Source of the DNA: Channallabes apus
Lineage: Eukaryota; Chordata; Actinopteri; Siluriformes; Clariidae
Direction: 5' to 3'
NCBI GenBank assembly: GCA_030522415.1
Contig: CM060109.1
Span: 3,626,655 to 3,690,654 of the forward strand
Length of the DNA stretch: 64,000 nucleotides
Part shown: piece after piece, positions 55,715 through 64,000 of the stretch
Position numbering within the stretch: the stretch's first letter is position 1
Layout: each line of letters opens with the position of its first letter
Position numbers and translations under genes: made by a program
Notes under the pieces: generated by a model
Database searches by the model: none
Told to the model about the DNA's origin: nothing
The model's input: only the letters and a program-made list of their open reading frames with translations

Positions 55715-56240
55715 ATAACAGAAAAGTGAAGTTGTTCAGCTGTTTAGTGTCACTATGCAGATGTTACACCCAGTGTAGATACCAAAATCTTTGGTTTAGT
55801 TCTCGAGTGGCCACACATCACTTCCACATTCCCGAATAGGCGCATGGTCTGTTGCCTAGCAGACCGGAACGAGGCATAATCGTGGTGTTTGCTTTGGGAA
55901 TGACATAGCATAGTTTATTTTCTGCTGTGGTAGATCTGATTTATTCAAACACAATAATAAAGCTTTATATCCTCAGGAGGGGTTATTAGATTGTATTAGC
56001 GATAATTTCACGGAAGCAAGTTCAGAACAGTATCTAAAGCACTGTCACACTAAAAAAACATCTGAGAAGTTCAGAAGCTTCAAATAGAATGAACGAACTA
56101 ATGAATTTTCTCAAAATGTTATAAAATTAAGTAGAGACTTAGTGACTCCCCTTAGAGACTCTGTAGTAGGTTTTCTCAGTTGAATATGAAAAAAAAAAAT
56201 ACAGATTATCAACGCAGGAATGAATGGCGCATGGCCCAAG
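55715..56240 (-). repeat. dispersed repeat, copy B (uninterrupted)
   Basis: Reverse complement of copy A (4153-4408 plus 5426-5655), without the TIR insertion. At about 55938-55950 it reads GTAGATCTGATTTATTC, the unoccupied target. No coding content. Confidence 0.75.
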
Positions 56241-56417
56241 TGCAAGTTTATCTTGGAGCTAAACTATTTGCTTTGGGTGAAAGCGCCATCTAGCAATCAT
56301 TGTGTGTCAGCGACAGCTTAAAAGTAGGTGACACTGGCGTGGCGCTTCTAGTGTTAATGTAGTTTGGTCTGGCCTCATACAGATGCAAATATTGTGGGAA
56401 GAAGATTGGATTATAAG

Positions 56418-56513
56418 ATTAATTTTGTAAATTTGTCTTTATCCTTTGATTGTGTAAAGCTGCTTTGCGACAATTATTAAAAGCGCTATACAAATAAAAT
56501 TGAATTGTATTGA
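56418..56513 (+). repeat. L2-type LINE 3' tail
   Basis: GTGTAAAGCTGCTTTGCGAC then AAAAGCGCTATACAAATAAA and TTGAATTGTATTGA: the 3' hairpin and tail of an L2-type element, plus strand. It abuts the I/Nimb fragment at 56520. Confidence 0.8.
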
Positions 56514-56519
56514 ATCTTA

Positions 56520-57077
56520 GTTGCATACTGGAGAGCTAGTTTTAAGCGTCTTATATGAAGAGGTGGTTCATTTGCTTCTGTGTATAGGCTTTGAACTGAT
56601 GAGGTCCTGAAGGCTCCCAATGCGAGTCTCAGTTCTTGGTGGTGGACAGTGTCTAGCATTTGCAAATATACTGTTTTGGTGGATCTATAGATGATACATC
56701 CATAATCCAGGCTGGATCAAACCAGACCAGCAGTCTGTACAGTTGTAGTAATACTGTATAATCCAAGCCCAATTTAGTTTTAGCTAGTAACTTAATGATG
56801 TTCAAAACTTTCAGGCATCTGTTTCTTAGGCACTTAATATGAGGAATGAAGGTAATTTTTTTTTTATCCTAAAAATTTAGCTTCTTTGACTACTTTAATT
56901 GGTTCTCTGTCGATGAATAGTTCTGGTTCATGATGCAGGGTCCACAGGAGGCAAAAGTAGATCCAGACGTTTTTTTTCTTAGAGAATCTGAAACCACTTT
57001 CTATTGACCATTCATGTACTTTGTTTATGCATAACTGTAAATGTCTTTCAATCGTACTCATGTTTTTCCCCCTGTAA
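56520..57077 (-). pseudogene. I/Nimb-type LINE, second half of reverse transcriptase
   Basis: On the minus strand the frame begins YRGKNMSTIERHLQLCINK then SGFRFSKKK, followed by DREPIKVVKEAKFLG and, in later frames, TEANEPPLHIRRLKLALQYA at the left end. These are the segments that follow the FADD/YVDD motif in I-group LINEs. A frameshift lies near 56870. The right end at TTACA joins exactly to the piece beginning at 61716 if the L2-c insert is removed. Confidence 0.85.
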
Positions 57078-57779
57078 TTCAATTCAATAAAATTTTTATT
57101 TGTGTAGCGCTTAACAATTTATTTTGTCGCAAAGCAGCTTTACACGATCAAAAGAATTAAGTTTGCAGGAAATGTGAATGCGTATGAATCAAAATGATAA
57201 GATTGTCCCTGATGAGCAAGCCGAGGACAACGGCGACAGTGTCAAGGAAAAACTGGTAATATATGGTAATAAGTAGAAACCTTGAGAGGAAACGGAGTCA
57301 ACAGGGGACCCATCCTCATTTGGTTGAAAAAGGATAGCAGGGATTGATCTGCATAATATTATGTGAGACTGGAAGTTCAGTATAACAGGAGATGTGTAAA
57401 ATTAAATGGAGTTCAGTTTGTTCCTGGAGCCTCAGGTAGACTGTAGGAAATTCCAGTCATGAACTATTGAGCGACTGAAGTCACAGGAACTCAGATAACA
57501 GCTGTCTGCATTAGTCGAGGACAGGACCGTTTTCATGGAAAAGTGGAACCATCCCCAGTCACCACACGCATCCCAGGCAAACCATACGGGGCATCCATGT
57601 GATGAGATCTCCAACCAGAAGCAGGACTGCAGGATGAGTTAGACAGGTCCAGAGAGCAAAGGAGGTCTGGATCACTGGCAGCTCAGGGGCGACATGTATA
57701 GCTCGACAGAGAAATAGGGAGAGAAAAAAGGAGAGAGGTTTTTAACACCCTTTATTGTGAAACAATAAAGAAAAATCTA

Positions 57780-57935
57780 CTTTACATTCTTATATATACA
57801 TACACATATATATACACACACACACATTGACATATAAACACATATACCTATATACTGTACACACACAGACAAAGGCAACATGCATACATTACATACACAC
57901 AGACGCACACATGCAGTATTTACATATTAAAAAAA
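57780..57935. repeat. AC/AT-rich simple sequence
   Basis: Irregular TATACACACACA-type simple sequence in the 3' flank of the Tx1-type ORF1. Confidence 0.8.
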
Positions 57936-58053
57936 AAAAGTTAAACCCACTAAACTCCCCACCCCACTTCCCTACTATTAATTTTTTAAGCTCTTTTTTT
58001 GTTTTTGTCCATTGATTTACAGTTTTATGTACAGTACAGTTTGTGGTTTGGTT

Positions 58054-59216
58054 TCAGCTGTTGTCCATTTTTTCTTCTTCTTTCTGAGTGACGGTTTCTT
58101 TTTTGTTACTTGTTGTGTTAGTTTTTTGCAGTTCTTTTAACATTTTTACTACCTGTTTCTTCTCTGTTTTGGACAGCTGTAGGAATAGGTTCACTTGCTC
58201 CTCTATGTCTACAGGTGTGTGTGCGGTGCTGCACGCGGCCTCCTCACTCTCCTGTACCGCGGTGCTCCGAGTCTGACTTCGGGTTTTCCGCTTATCTGTT
58301 GGTTCTATACCGGACGTCTCCTCCCGTTTTTGTTGTGTTGTCTTTAGGTGTCTGTGGTGGTGCGTTGGTCTGCGGCTGCTGTGTTTCGGTGCAGATGTTG
58401 GGGGCGTGGTCACTGTCATCACTGAACACGGTACCGGCATTAGGTTTTGCGCTCACGCTGTGTACAGTGGTACTGGTGTTGAGTTCAGCACCGAGCGCGG
58501 GATGTGTCTCAGTGCTGCCGGTGTGTTCAGGACTGACCTGTTGGAGTTCAGATGTGTCGGTGAGGCCCACCGCAGGCACGGACTCCTCGGTGCTCCCCCG
58601 TTGGCTGTCCTCATGCTGCTGCCGCTGTTTACCGGCCGTGTCGCCCCGCGAGCTCCCTGGCTGCACGGCTCCGTGCGGGCAGCTCAGCCTTTTGTGACCT
58701 ACGTCCCTGCATTCGAAACACCTCAGCCACTCCCTTTAACTTTATAATTAACATTCAGTGGACACTCCTGATCGTTTAAAATCATTAGGACTTGCATAGG
58801 GAAAGACAGGATGTGCTTCACGCTCGAGCTTTTACATCCGAGCAGGCTGGGTTTCATGGGTCCGGTGAACTTCCCAAAGCACACCAGCTCCCTCAGTATC
58901 TGCTTGTCCTTGATGAACAGGGGGACTTTGGAGATCACCACTCGTGTTGCTGGCACAGACAGAGGCGTGACCTGGACCATGACGTCTCTCACTCGTATCC
59001 CGTTTTTGTTGCCGTGGTTACGAGTGTTTTTTTGGTCAAAAAGACCACCACTGCTTTATTAATCTGGGAGGCAGAGTAGATGGTCTGGCACCCGATCTGC
59101 TTCCCCATCGCTAGCAGAACTTCCTCCAGCAGTACACCGTCTTCCACAACACACCTGACGCCATTCTGAAGAGACAGTCTCCCCACTGGCCTCAGAGGCC
59201 ATGGTGTCTCACTCAC
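58054..59216 (-). pseudogene. Tx1-type LINE ORF1 (gag-like) fragment
   Basis: Minus strand, three frames. 58989-59216 starts MSETPWPLRPVGRLSLQNGV and has EEVLLAMGKQIG and NKAVVVFLTKK. 58723-58992 has VQVTPLSVPATRVVISKVPL (RRM-like region). After a frameshift, RCFECRDVGHKRLSCP (58690 region) is a CCHC zinc knuckle, then a long Ser/Thr/Gln/Pro-rich tail (58054-58666, two frames) ends MLKELQKTNTTSN. This is the ORF1 layout of Tx1/L1-like LINEs, the RNA-binding partner in retrotransposition. No ORF2 is attached. A poly(A)-like signal AATAAAGG on the minus strand (about 57752) ends it. Confidence 0.8.
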
Positions 59217-59662
59217 TCTCTCTCACTATAATCTTTTAAAGAAGAGGAGAGAGCAAAAGAGATGGAGAGATGGCAGTTAGGTATGGTCACAGTCGAACAA
59301 TGTATAAGATGAATGTATATTTAGTGCAGAGTGCAACAGGGACTCCGGCAAGACTAACTATGACAGCATAACTAAAAGGGAGAGCCAGAAGGAAACACAG
59401 ACATGAGGGCTCCCTGAGATGTAAAGCAACCAATCACCTCAACGTCAACCAACCTGAGTGATCAATGAGAGTGGGGAACACAGCATCTAAACATACCATT
59501 TCACCTAATACTCTACGTCCATGAGTCCCCCAGATCTGCTCCTTTACAAGGCAAATCAATTTACAGAAATGTTTGGCTAAATAAATAGGTTTTTAGCCTA
59601 GACTTAAACACTGAGACTGTGTCTGAGTCCCGAACACTATTTGGAAGGCTATTCCATAACTT

Positions 59663-61715
59663 TTAGGCTTTGTAAGAAAAAGCTCTGTCCCGTGCTGTAG
59701 TTTTAATAATACGTGGTACTAAGCAGGCCGCATCCTTTGATCGAAGTAGGCGTGGCGGATTGCTAGACACTAGCAGTTCGCTCAGATACTGCGGCGCGAG
59801 ACCATTTAATGCTTTATTTGCCAAGAGTAGTATTTTAAAATCGATGCGAAATTTCACAGGAAGCCAATGCAATGTGGATAAGATAGGGGTGATGTGCTCG
59901 TATCTTCTGGTTCAAGTGTGGACTCTCGCTGCTGCATTCTGGACTAGCTGAAGCTTGTTTATGCACATTGTTGAACAACCAGACAGTAAGGTGTTACAAT
60001 AGTCCAACCTAGAGGTGATAAAAGCATGAACTAGTTTTTCTGTATCATTTGGTGACAATATATTTCTTATCTTGGCAATATTTCTGAGGTGAAACAATGC
60101 TATCCTCGTAATATTATCTACACGTGCTTCAAATGAAAGCCTGGAATCTATAATAACACCAACTAAAACATGAAGAACGGTCACCATCTAAATCTAAAAA
60201 ACGATAACGATCAGTCAAATAGGATCTGCGCCACAAGAGGGCCGTTCGCTTAATTCCTACTACATTTTCTAATCTGTGAAGGAGAATACTATGATCAATA
60301 GTGCCAAAATCTGCACTGAGGTCGAGTAACACAAGTATAGTGACGCAACCCTGATCAGAGGCCACTAGGAGGTCATTTACTACTTTAACGCAAGCTGTCT
60401 GTGCTGTGATAAGGCCTAAATCCTGACTGATACAATTTGTTTATGCTATTTCTATGTAGATATGAACATAGCTGCTGTGATACTACCTTTTCCAGAATTT
60501 TTTAGATAAACGGGAGGTTTGATATCAGCCTGTAATTGGAAAGCTGACAGGGGTTAAGATCAGGTTTCTTGATTAGTGGTTTAATAAATGCTAATTTAAG
60601 GGATTTAGGAACATACCCACTGCTGAGTGAACAGTTAATTACTTTCAACAGGGGTTCTGTTATTGCTGGAACTATCTGCTTGAGAGAATGTGTCGGTATA
60701 GGATTCACAGGTTGACGATTTTGAAGAGGAGATGAGTGAAATTAGTTTTCTCGCTTCAAGGGGAGTATTCTACGTTCTGATGTGATGTGATTAATTTATC
60801 ATCTGTACCACTTAAATTGTCTGGTTTCAAGGCCTTAATTTTTTGCCTAATATTTATGATTTTGTTATTGAGAAAGTTCATGAAATCCTCACTACTTTAT
60901 GTTCTTCTTGTGGAGATTTCTGCAGCGGTCTTGTTTTTCGTTAATTTAGCTATTGTATTAAATAAAAATCTAGGAGTATTTTTGTTATTTTCCATAAGAG
61001 TGGAGAGATACTTTTATCTAGCAGCACTGAGAGCTTTTCTATAGTTCTGGATGCTCTCCTTCCATGTTATTTGGAATACTAACAATTTATTTTGACGCCA
61101 TTTGCGTTCTAATTTTCGAGCAGTTTGTTTTAGAGTGTGTATGGTCATTATACCAAGGAGCGAGTTTCTTATGTCTAATCATTTTCCTTTTAACTGGAGC
61201 TACATTATCTAAGCTATAACGAAGTGTTGACTCTAAATATTCGGCCGCCTGATCGAGCTCTTTGGAGTCACATGGCGATCCAATTAAAGTTGATAACTCT
61301 GGGAGATTATTGATAAAGCTCTGTGTGGTATTTGATGTTAACGTACGTTTAAGGCGGTAGGGCGGTGCTGTGCGTACATTATTACTATGACACACTTTAA
61401 TCGAGACAAGACAGTGATCTGAGATAAATTCAGACTGTGTAACTGTAATTCTGTTTCTTATACTTAATCCGAAGGATAATATTAAATCCAAAGTGTGACC
61501 TGCTTTATGAGTGGGTCCTACTACACACAGATTTACTCCTACTGAGTCCAGTATGGACATAAATACTGTTCTCAGAGGGTCTTCTGCATTCTCAAAATGA
61601 ATATTAAAATCTTCAGCAATTAACGCTTTGTCTACAGAAATAAAGTTTGAGAGGAAATCTGCAAATTCACAGAGAAAGTCAGAGTACAGCCCTGGGGGTC
61701 TGTAAATGATCATTA
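59663..61715 (-). pseudogene. L2-c endonuclease and reverse transcriptase, deleted
   Basis: Order on the minus strand: 61087-61715 (endonuclease 3' half: IIYRPPGLYSDF, EDFNIHF in place of the usual GDFNIH, HTLDLILSFG, ISDHCLVSIKV); a linker; 60502-60708 (LKLAFIKPLIKKPDLNPC, SNLPFI); 60129-60365 (LLDLSADFGTIDHSILL, altered from the usual [10 protein letters not shown]). A deletion of about 400 bp then removes the PQGS and YADD blocks, and 59912-60187 plus 59663-59872 carry the C-terminal domain (HWLPVKFRIDFKILLL). It cannot polymerise. It is older than L2-a by its divergence. Confidence 0.87.
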
Positions 61716-61720
61716 TGTAA

Positions 61721-63235
61721 CATATACAGATATAATAAACAGAGACTCCACAGTATATTTGGGCCAATAGTATCTACAATGCTATTTATTTTTATCATGA
61801 ACAGTGTGACAGAGAGGATGCTGCCCTGGGGAACTCCTTGTCCTCCAGGGAGTACACAAGTCTGACAGAGTTTCCTATTCGGACTTGAAAGCTTCCGTTG
61901 GATAGGAAACTGGATATGAAGATAGGTAGGTTGCCTCTGAAACCCATTCTATGCAGATTTTTTTAGGATCCCGTATTTCCAGGTGCTGTCATATGCTTTT
62001 TTTAAAGTCGAAAAGGACAGCTACCACATGCTCCTTTTTAATGAAGCCATTACAGACATATTGTTCAAGTTCTATGAGATGATCTAGAGTGCTCCTTCCT
62101 TTTCTAAACCCACACTGGAAGTCACTTATTTGATGATCGGATTCCAGTTTCCAGACGAGTCGATTGTTTATCATCCTTTCCATGGTTTTGCACATACAAC
62201 TTGTTAATGCTATAGGCCGATATTTGTTAGGGCCTGTATGGTCCTTGTTTGGTTTAGGTATAACTGTTGCTTCTAGCCAAGATGATGGGGTACTAGCAGT
62301 TCTCCAGATTTTATTAAAGTTTTCCAATAGAATAGATAAAATGTTTTGGGCCAATTCAAAAATTGGTAATGGACTTTGTCTGGTCCTACTGCAGTGTCAT
62401 GACAGGATTTTAAGGAAACTGATAGTTCTTCCATAGTAAAGGGTTGGTTATATGGTTCTAGTTTTTCAGTATGGAAGTTAATTCAATTCTTTCTTGCATT
62501 TCCTGGAGGCTCAGAAATTTTGGGTGGTAATTTTCTCATGAGGAGTTTCTTTCAAATGTTTTTGCTAAATTGCTTGCTATTTCTTGTTTCTGCGTTAGAA
62601 GGGTGCCTAGATCATTTACATGTTTTACTTGTGGTCAACCTCCTTTTCCTTTCATTCTTCTTATCACGTTCCATATTTTCTTTGTAGATGTGTTTCTGGT
62701 CAAGCTTGATACAAATAGATTCCAGCTTCGTTTCTTTGCTTCATTTATGTATCTTCGTGCTTGTGCTCGGCTGATTTTTACTTTGGTGAGATTTTCCACT
62801 GTTGGATGTTTATTGAATGTTTTTACCGCTTTTTTCCGTGCCTGTATAAGTTGTTTCATTTATCGTCAAACCATGGGTTATGTCTTTTGAATTGTTTAGT
62901 GGATGATTTTGGGATGGTTTCATCTGCTGCTATTATCAGTGTATTTGTGAACCACTTCATGGAGTCTTCATGGTCCTGACAGTTCTTGATAAATCTCTCT
63001 TGGCAAGCGGCTCGGAATGCATGCCAAATTGCTTTTTGTAATTTACATTTTTGGTGGGATTGCTGTATTTCAGTTGCTGTTAGCGTTATAATCAGTGGGA
63101 AGTGATCACTTCCACAAAGGTCATCCCATATAAGCCATGTAAAGTCGGTCAGCAGTTAGGGGTTGCAAATAGTTAAGTCTGGTGGACTCGTACATGTAGT
63201 GTATTATGGTGAACTGGTATATTTAGATGCTGTCT
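61721..63235 (-). pseudogene. I/Nimb-type LINE, endonuclease end and first half of reverse transcriptase
   Basis: On the minus strand from 63235: SPPDLTICNP, then LCGSDHFPLIITL (endonuclease SDH motif), a linker with RARRYINEAKKRSWN (62635-62859), then LEATVIPKPNKDHTGPNKYR and PIALTSCMCKTMERMINNRL with FQCGFRKGRSTLDHLIELEQ (61989-62354), FDFKKS (motif A region) and finally IKINSIVDTIG near 61770. Stops and frameshifts are frequent. It joins to 56520-57077 across the L2-c insertion. Confidence 0.85.
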
Positions 63236-63243
63236 TCCCCACA

Positions 63244-63500
63244 GCAACATTGATCACTCAGGTTTGTTCACAGGGAAGTTATTGGTCACTTTACATGTCG
63301 GTTTCCTACATGTCTGTTTCCTTCTGGCTCTCCTTTTTAGTTATGCTGCCATAGTTAGTCCTACCAGAGTCCCTGCTTGCACTTTGGACTAAATATACAT
63401 TCACTTTATACATTGTGTAACTGTGACCATACCTAACTGCCATCTCTCCTTCTCTTCTGCTCTTTCCTCTTCTCTCTCTTCTCTTCACTCTCCTTTGCTC
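63244..63500 (+). repeat. L2-c 3' UTR fragment, opposite orientation
   Basis: Reverse complement of about 59240-59470, sharing TTCCTTCTGGCTCTCC, GTTATGCTG and CTAACTGCCATCTCTCC. Only the 3' UTR part is present; no coding sequence. Confidence 0.75.
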
Positions 63501-63796
63501 TCTATCCCTCTCCCCATCTCTGTCAAGATATACATGTAGCTTCTGAGCTAACTACATGACTATATAAGGTCAAAACAAAACATTTCTAATAGCATTTTAA
63601 ACAACTATAAAGTTACATATTTTGTCTTCCACAAAAAGTCTGCATAAAAATATGAAAAATGCATTTTCAGCACAAACAGTAACACAAAAATTAAAATATG
63701 AAAGCTTTAAATCATGTATTTTCAAGTAGGGGCACTTAATAAAAAAAAAAAAAAAATAGGAATAGTCTTTTCATGCTGTAAGCAGGGGACCGGCGT
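63501..63796. other. 3' flank or 3' UTR of the zinc-finger gene
   Basis: About 300 bp downstream of the zinc-finger stop (gene on minus strand), with an A-run at 63741-63757. Nothing else recognised. No clear AATAAA on the minus strand was picked out. Confidence 0.35.
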
Positions 63797-64000
63797 CTAT
63801 CCGGTGTGAACACGCTGATGTTTTTGGAGAGTACCCGGTCGATTAAAACCCTTCCCACACTCTAAGCACTGATGCGGCCTCATTCCTGTGTGAAGGTGCT
63901 GGTGATCTTTGAGGTTATTTCTATGAGTAAAACTCTTTCCACACTGTGAGCAGTGATACGGCTTCTCTCCTGTGTGAAGGTTCTGGTGATCTTTGAGGGT
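63797..64000 (-). CDS. C2H2 zinc-finger protein, C-terminal end
   Basis: 68 codons to the right edge, with TAG at 63797-63799. The minus-strand reading ends one finger (LKDHQNLHTGEKPYHC), contains a complete one (CSQCGKSFTHRNNLKDHQHLH) split by a TGMRPHQC linker, and a last one (CLECGKGFNRPGTLQKHQRV), ending HTG. The linkers follow TGEKPY type with one variant (TGMRPH). Arrays like this form DNA-binding transcription factors of the large vertebrate ZNF family. The gene extends beyond 64000, so upstream domains are unknown. No lesion is visible, and it is the only confident host exon here. Confidence 0.93.
   Translation of the reverse strand, partial: TLKDHQNLHTGEKPYHCSQCGKSFTHRNNLKDHQHLHTGMRPHQCLECGKGFNRPGTLQKHQRVHTG

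Larger units (their letters stand above)
57078..61715 (-). mobile_element. L2-type LINE (L2-c), 5'-truncated, with a nested ORF1 fragment
   Basis: Reverse-oriented LINE inserted in the I/Nimb reverse transcriptase with TGTAA duplicated at 57073-57077 and 61716-61720. The 3' end is at 57078 (on the minus strand GTGTAAAGCTGCTTTGCGAC then ATAAAAATTTTATTGAATTG). Coding part 59663-61715; its 3' UTR is interrupted by the Tx1-type piece at about 57741-59220. A third L2 family in the window, distinct from L2-a and L2-b. Confidence 0.88.

Overview
The window looks like an intergenic, transposon-packed stretch of a teleost fish genome. Evidence for this includes a V-SINE with the conserved SINE core, L2, Rex1, RTE and Tx1 type LINEs, several Tc1 families with fish-style termini, Harbinger and hAT elements, GT-AG introns and vertebrate poly(A) signals. 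An ostariophysan such as a catfish is possible, but the sequence alone does not fix the species. The only confident host coding sequence is the 3' end of a C2H2 zinc-finger gene at the right edge (minus strand). A short minus-strand gene around 28.5-30.3 kb may be a second, degraded host gene. Nothing bacterial, viral or CRISPR-like is present.

0-10 kb: a 5'-truncated V-SINE; a Harbinger element with a plus-strand Myb-like gene converging on a minus-strand transposase that a MITE has split; copies of a 0.9-1.0 kb TIR element with termini reading GGGGTCCGTTCTTCG; a long inverted repeat; and a divergent gene pair of a fish DNA transposon. 10-14 kb: a Ty3/Gypsy element with both LTRs and a 5-bp target duplication but a damaged interior. 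15.5-22.5 kb: a second copy of the divergent transposon pair, split by a 5.4-kb insertion. That insertion looks like a solo LTR holding a young L2-type LINE with both reading frames open (SGNH-esterase ORF1, and ORF2 with endonuclease and reverse transcriptase).

23-30 kb: a solo LTR of the same Gypsy family, a 2.3-kb TIR element carrying a Tc1 fragment and a tRNA-derived SINE, a further MITE, and two exons of the possible host gene. 30.5-40.4 kb: a four-level nest (Tc1 > hAT > L2-type LINE > Rex1-like LINE) whose levels are mostly defined by TIRs and duplicated target sites. 40.4-46.7 kb: a nearly complete Tc1 and a nearly full-length RTE-clade LINE with an 11-bp target duplication and a 5'-terminal hairpin.

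46.8-63.2 kb: pieces of one I/Nimb-type LINE (endonuclease, reverse transcriptase, RNase H) lie in order on the minus strand. They are separated by later insertions: a second copy of the young L2, a Gypsy remnant with its own MITE, a deleted Tc1, another L2 and an orphan Tx1-type ORF1. 63.8-64.0 kb: the zinc-finger exon.

Most of the sequence can therefore be read as a stratigraphy of insertions. Internal paralogues supply empty sites for several of them. I did not find a clearly undescribed functional system. The best candidates for follow-up are the intact L2 with its esterase ORF1, the divergent BEN-like/transposase pair, the structured 5' end of the RTE element, and a template-switch-like patchwork at 37.4-38.0 kb.
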